From Bacteriovoracaceae bacterium (lineage in GTDB: Bacteria; Bdellovibrionota; UBA1018): a DNA stretch of 7,055 bases. The notes beneath the pieces were generated by a model. That model was not told the DNA's origin. It ran no database searches and saw nothing but the letters and a program-made list of their open reading frames with translations. The DNA lies in the NCBI GenBank assembly GCA_947500275.1, contig CANMSW010000117.1, positions 1-7,055 of the forward strand, given 5' to 3'. This document shows, in pieces, positions 5,850-7,055 of this stretch (positions are counted from its first letter, which is position 1; each line of letters opens with the position of its first letter). The translations under genes were made by a program, and so were the position numbers.

Positions 5850-7055
5850 ACCTAAAGTTCGTGCGATCTGGAGTCCTAGCTCTGCCCTGCTCTCGGCGGG
5901 GCTGACACCGAAGCAATATACTCTTGAGTCCCATGCTGATGAACTCGCGCCCGGAATTCTCAATCCGAGCTTTGAGCATGGACTGCTCGGTTGGGAGACG
6001 GAAGGCGACGCTTTTAGAAATCAACCGACTTTCGGAGAAAACGTCGTCGCTTCTCGCATCTTTGAACTTCCGATTGGTGGCGACTACTGGCGCGAGGTCC
6101 TTTTCCCCATCGGCGTGCGCGGTGAAAGCTGGATCGGTACATTCGAGCATCGGCCCACACAAAATTCAGAGCGTGGGGGAATCCAGGGAGATCTGCCCAC
6201 CGGCACGCTGACTTCGCTGCCTTTTAAGATCACCCAACCCTACTTGAGCTTTCTGATATCGGGTGGAAAAGACGCCGCGCGCCTTCGATTTGAACTCGTT
6301 CCCGAACTGGAGCCCTCGCGAGCTTCGCCCGGTTTTCCCGTACGCGTTACGACGGGCCATGGCAGCGATCGGTTCAGGCGGGAAATCTGGGATGTTCGCG
6401 AGTTTATCGGAAAAACGGCTACCTTAAGACTTATGGATCGATCGAGCCAGGCCGGTGGGCATATTAATCTCGATGATATACAGGAACTCGACATCCACCC
6501 CGCGAATTTCGACCCCGCAAAAGTAGTGCCTTATGGGGATGAGCTCCAAGCAGCTTGGATCGATGCCGATGCCCCAGTATGGGGATTTGTGGACCTCCAC
6601 ACTCATCCCATGAGTCATTTGGGTTTCGGCGGCAAACTACTTCACGGCTCACCTGATGGGGAAATCTCGAAGGCCCTCGGGGATTGCAATTGCACGCACG
6701 GCGGCTGGGGGATCGATAACCGCTGCGGGAACACGATCCGAATGGCGTTGGTTTCCCAGGCAGATTCTCAATTCGTCAATCTCGGTGGGAGCTTTGGCCT
6801 CGACCACGACCATCCTGGGTATCCCGAGTTTCGAACGTGGCCCCATTTCACTTCGGTCGCGCACCAACAGATGTGGCACGAGTGGCTGCGACGCGCTTGG
6901 CAGGGTGGACTGCGCGTTATGGTCGGACTCGCGGTCAACAATCATCTGCTGGCCGAGGGCTTGGACGGCGAGTTGCCGCGGGATGATCGCTCCACCGTGG
7001 ATCTACAGATCCAAGGAATGAAGGATTTTGTACAACGCCATTCTGACTTCCTGGC
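5782..7055 (+). CDS. Secreted two-domain protein: N-terminal beta-sandwich-like domain and HxH (M19 dipeptidase/amidohydrolase-like) domain, 3' end missing
   Basis: This is probably an exported metal-dependent hydrolase; its substrate is unknown. The frame is open from the ATG at 5782 to the right edge (424 residues seen). Residues 1-22 form a Sec signal peptide: MKK, a hydrophobic core, and a cleavage site after AFA (18) or TQA (22). Residues about 59-233 (NPSFEHGLLGWETEGDAF, GTLTSLPFKITQPYLSFLISGG, WDVREFIGKTATLRLMDRSS, GGHINLDDI) resemble, from memory, the accessory beta-sandwich found in some GH32 and planctomycete secreted proteins. GFVDLHTHPMSHLGFGGKLLHGS (268-290) carries an HxH pair (H273, H275), as in metal hydrolases. 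THGGWG (305-310) and AHQQMWHEWLRRAWQGGLRVMVGLAVNN (360-387) match proteins that I recall being annotated as membrane dipeptidase (M19). It overlaps the glycosyltransferase end in another frame, so the two are probably co-transcribed. Confidence 0.82.
   Translation, partial: MKKIALTFLGTLSLAAFAGTQAKPKVRAIWSPSSALLSAGLTPKQYTLESHADELAPGILNPSFEHGLLGWETEGDAFRNQPTFGENVVASRIFELPIGGDYWREVLFPIGVRGESWIGTFEHRPTQNSERGGIQGDLPTGTLTSLPFKITQPYLSFLISGGKDAARLRFELVPELEPSRASPGFPVRVTTGHGSDRFRREIWDVREFIGKTATLRLMDRSSQAGGHINLDDIQELDIHPANFDPAKVVPYGDELQAAWIDADAPVWGFVDLHTHPMSHLGFGGKLLHGSPDGEISKALGDCNCTHGGWGIDNRCGNTIRMALVSQADSQFVNLGGSFGLDHDHPGYPEFRTWPHFTSVAHQQMWHEWLRRAWQGGLRVMVGLAVNNHLLAEGLDGELPRDDRSTVDLQIQGMKDFVQRHSDFL

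Noticed and set aside
6649..6945. 98-aa minus-strand frame, with a 121-aa plus-strand frame at about 6656-7021
   Set aside because: Both are shadows of the secreted hydrolase, whose frame contains conserved segments (LHTHPMSH, HQQMWHEW).

Overview
The window looks like ordinary chromosome from a Gram-negative bacterium. It has moderate GC, tightly packed genes on both strands, housekeeping genes (valyl-tRNA synthetase, SlyD, GalU), a lipid-linked-sugar (ArnT/PMT-type) glycosyltransferase, and a Sec-exported protein at the right edge. The mix would suit a Bdellovibrionota or other delta-proteobacterial-type lineage. That placement is a guess from style, not from a marker gene. I see no mobile element, CRISPR array, phage gene, tRNA or rRNA.

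Left part (1-2337). The 5' end of valS runs off the left edge on the minus strand. Only 53 bp away and diverging from it is a family 2 glycosyltransferase (550-1428) with an unusual insertion near its nucleotide-binding strand. It converges, with a 15-bp gap, on a ten-helix EamA/DMT permease (1444-2337, minus).

Middle part (2338-3984). A 185-bp leader region precedes slyD (2523-3020). It holds a candidate promoter, an inverted repeat and a second, stronger Shine-Dalgarno in frame with slyD. slyD encodes an FKBP-type prolyl isomerase/chaperone with a histidine-rich metal-binding tail. A strong terminator that works on paper in both directions separates slyD from the convergent galU (3100-3984, minus).

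Right part (3985-7055). galU and an ArnT-like integral membrane glycosyltransferase (4092-5849, plus) diverge from a 107-bp region. That region contains a long-spaced inverted repeat and, on the galU side, a 15-codon reading frame with a near-perfect Shine-Dalgarno. The 3' end of the glycosyltransferase overlaps by 68 bp the start of a secreted protein (5782 to beyond the right edge). The secreted protein joins an N-terminal beta-sandwich-like domain to an HxH metal-hydrolase-like domain resembling proteins often annotated as M19 membrane dipeptidases.

Taken together, galU (UDP-glucose supply), two glycosyltransferases and a drug/metabolite-type permease point to cell-envelope glycan work. 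They are not one operon, so the link is only suggestive. No gene here requires a novel system. The most interesting items are the two-domain secreted hydrolase, the overlap and hairpin before it, the small frame before galU, and the double start of slyD.
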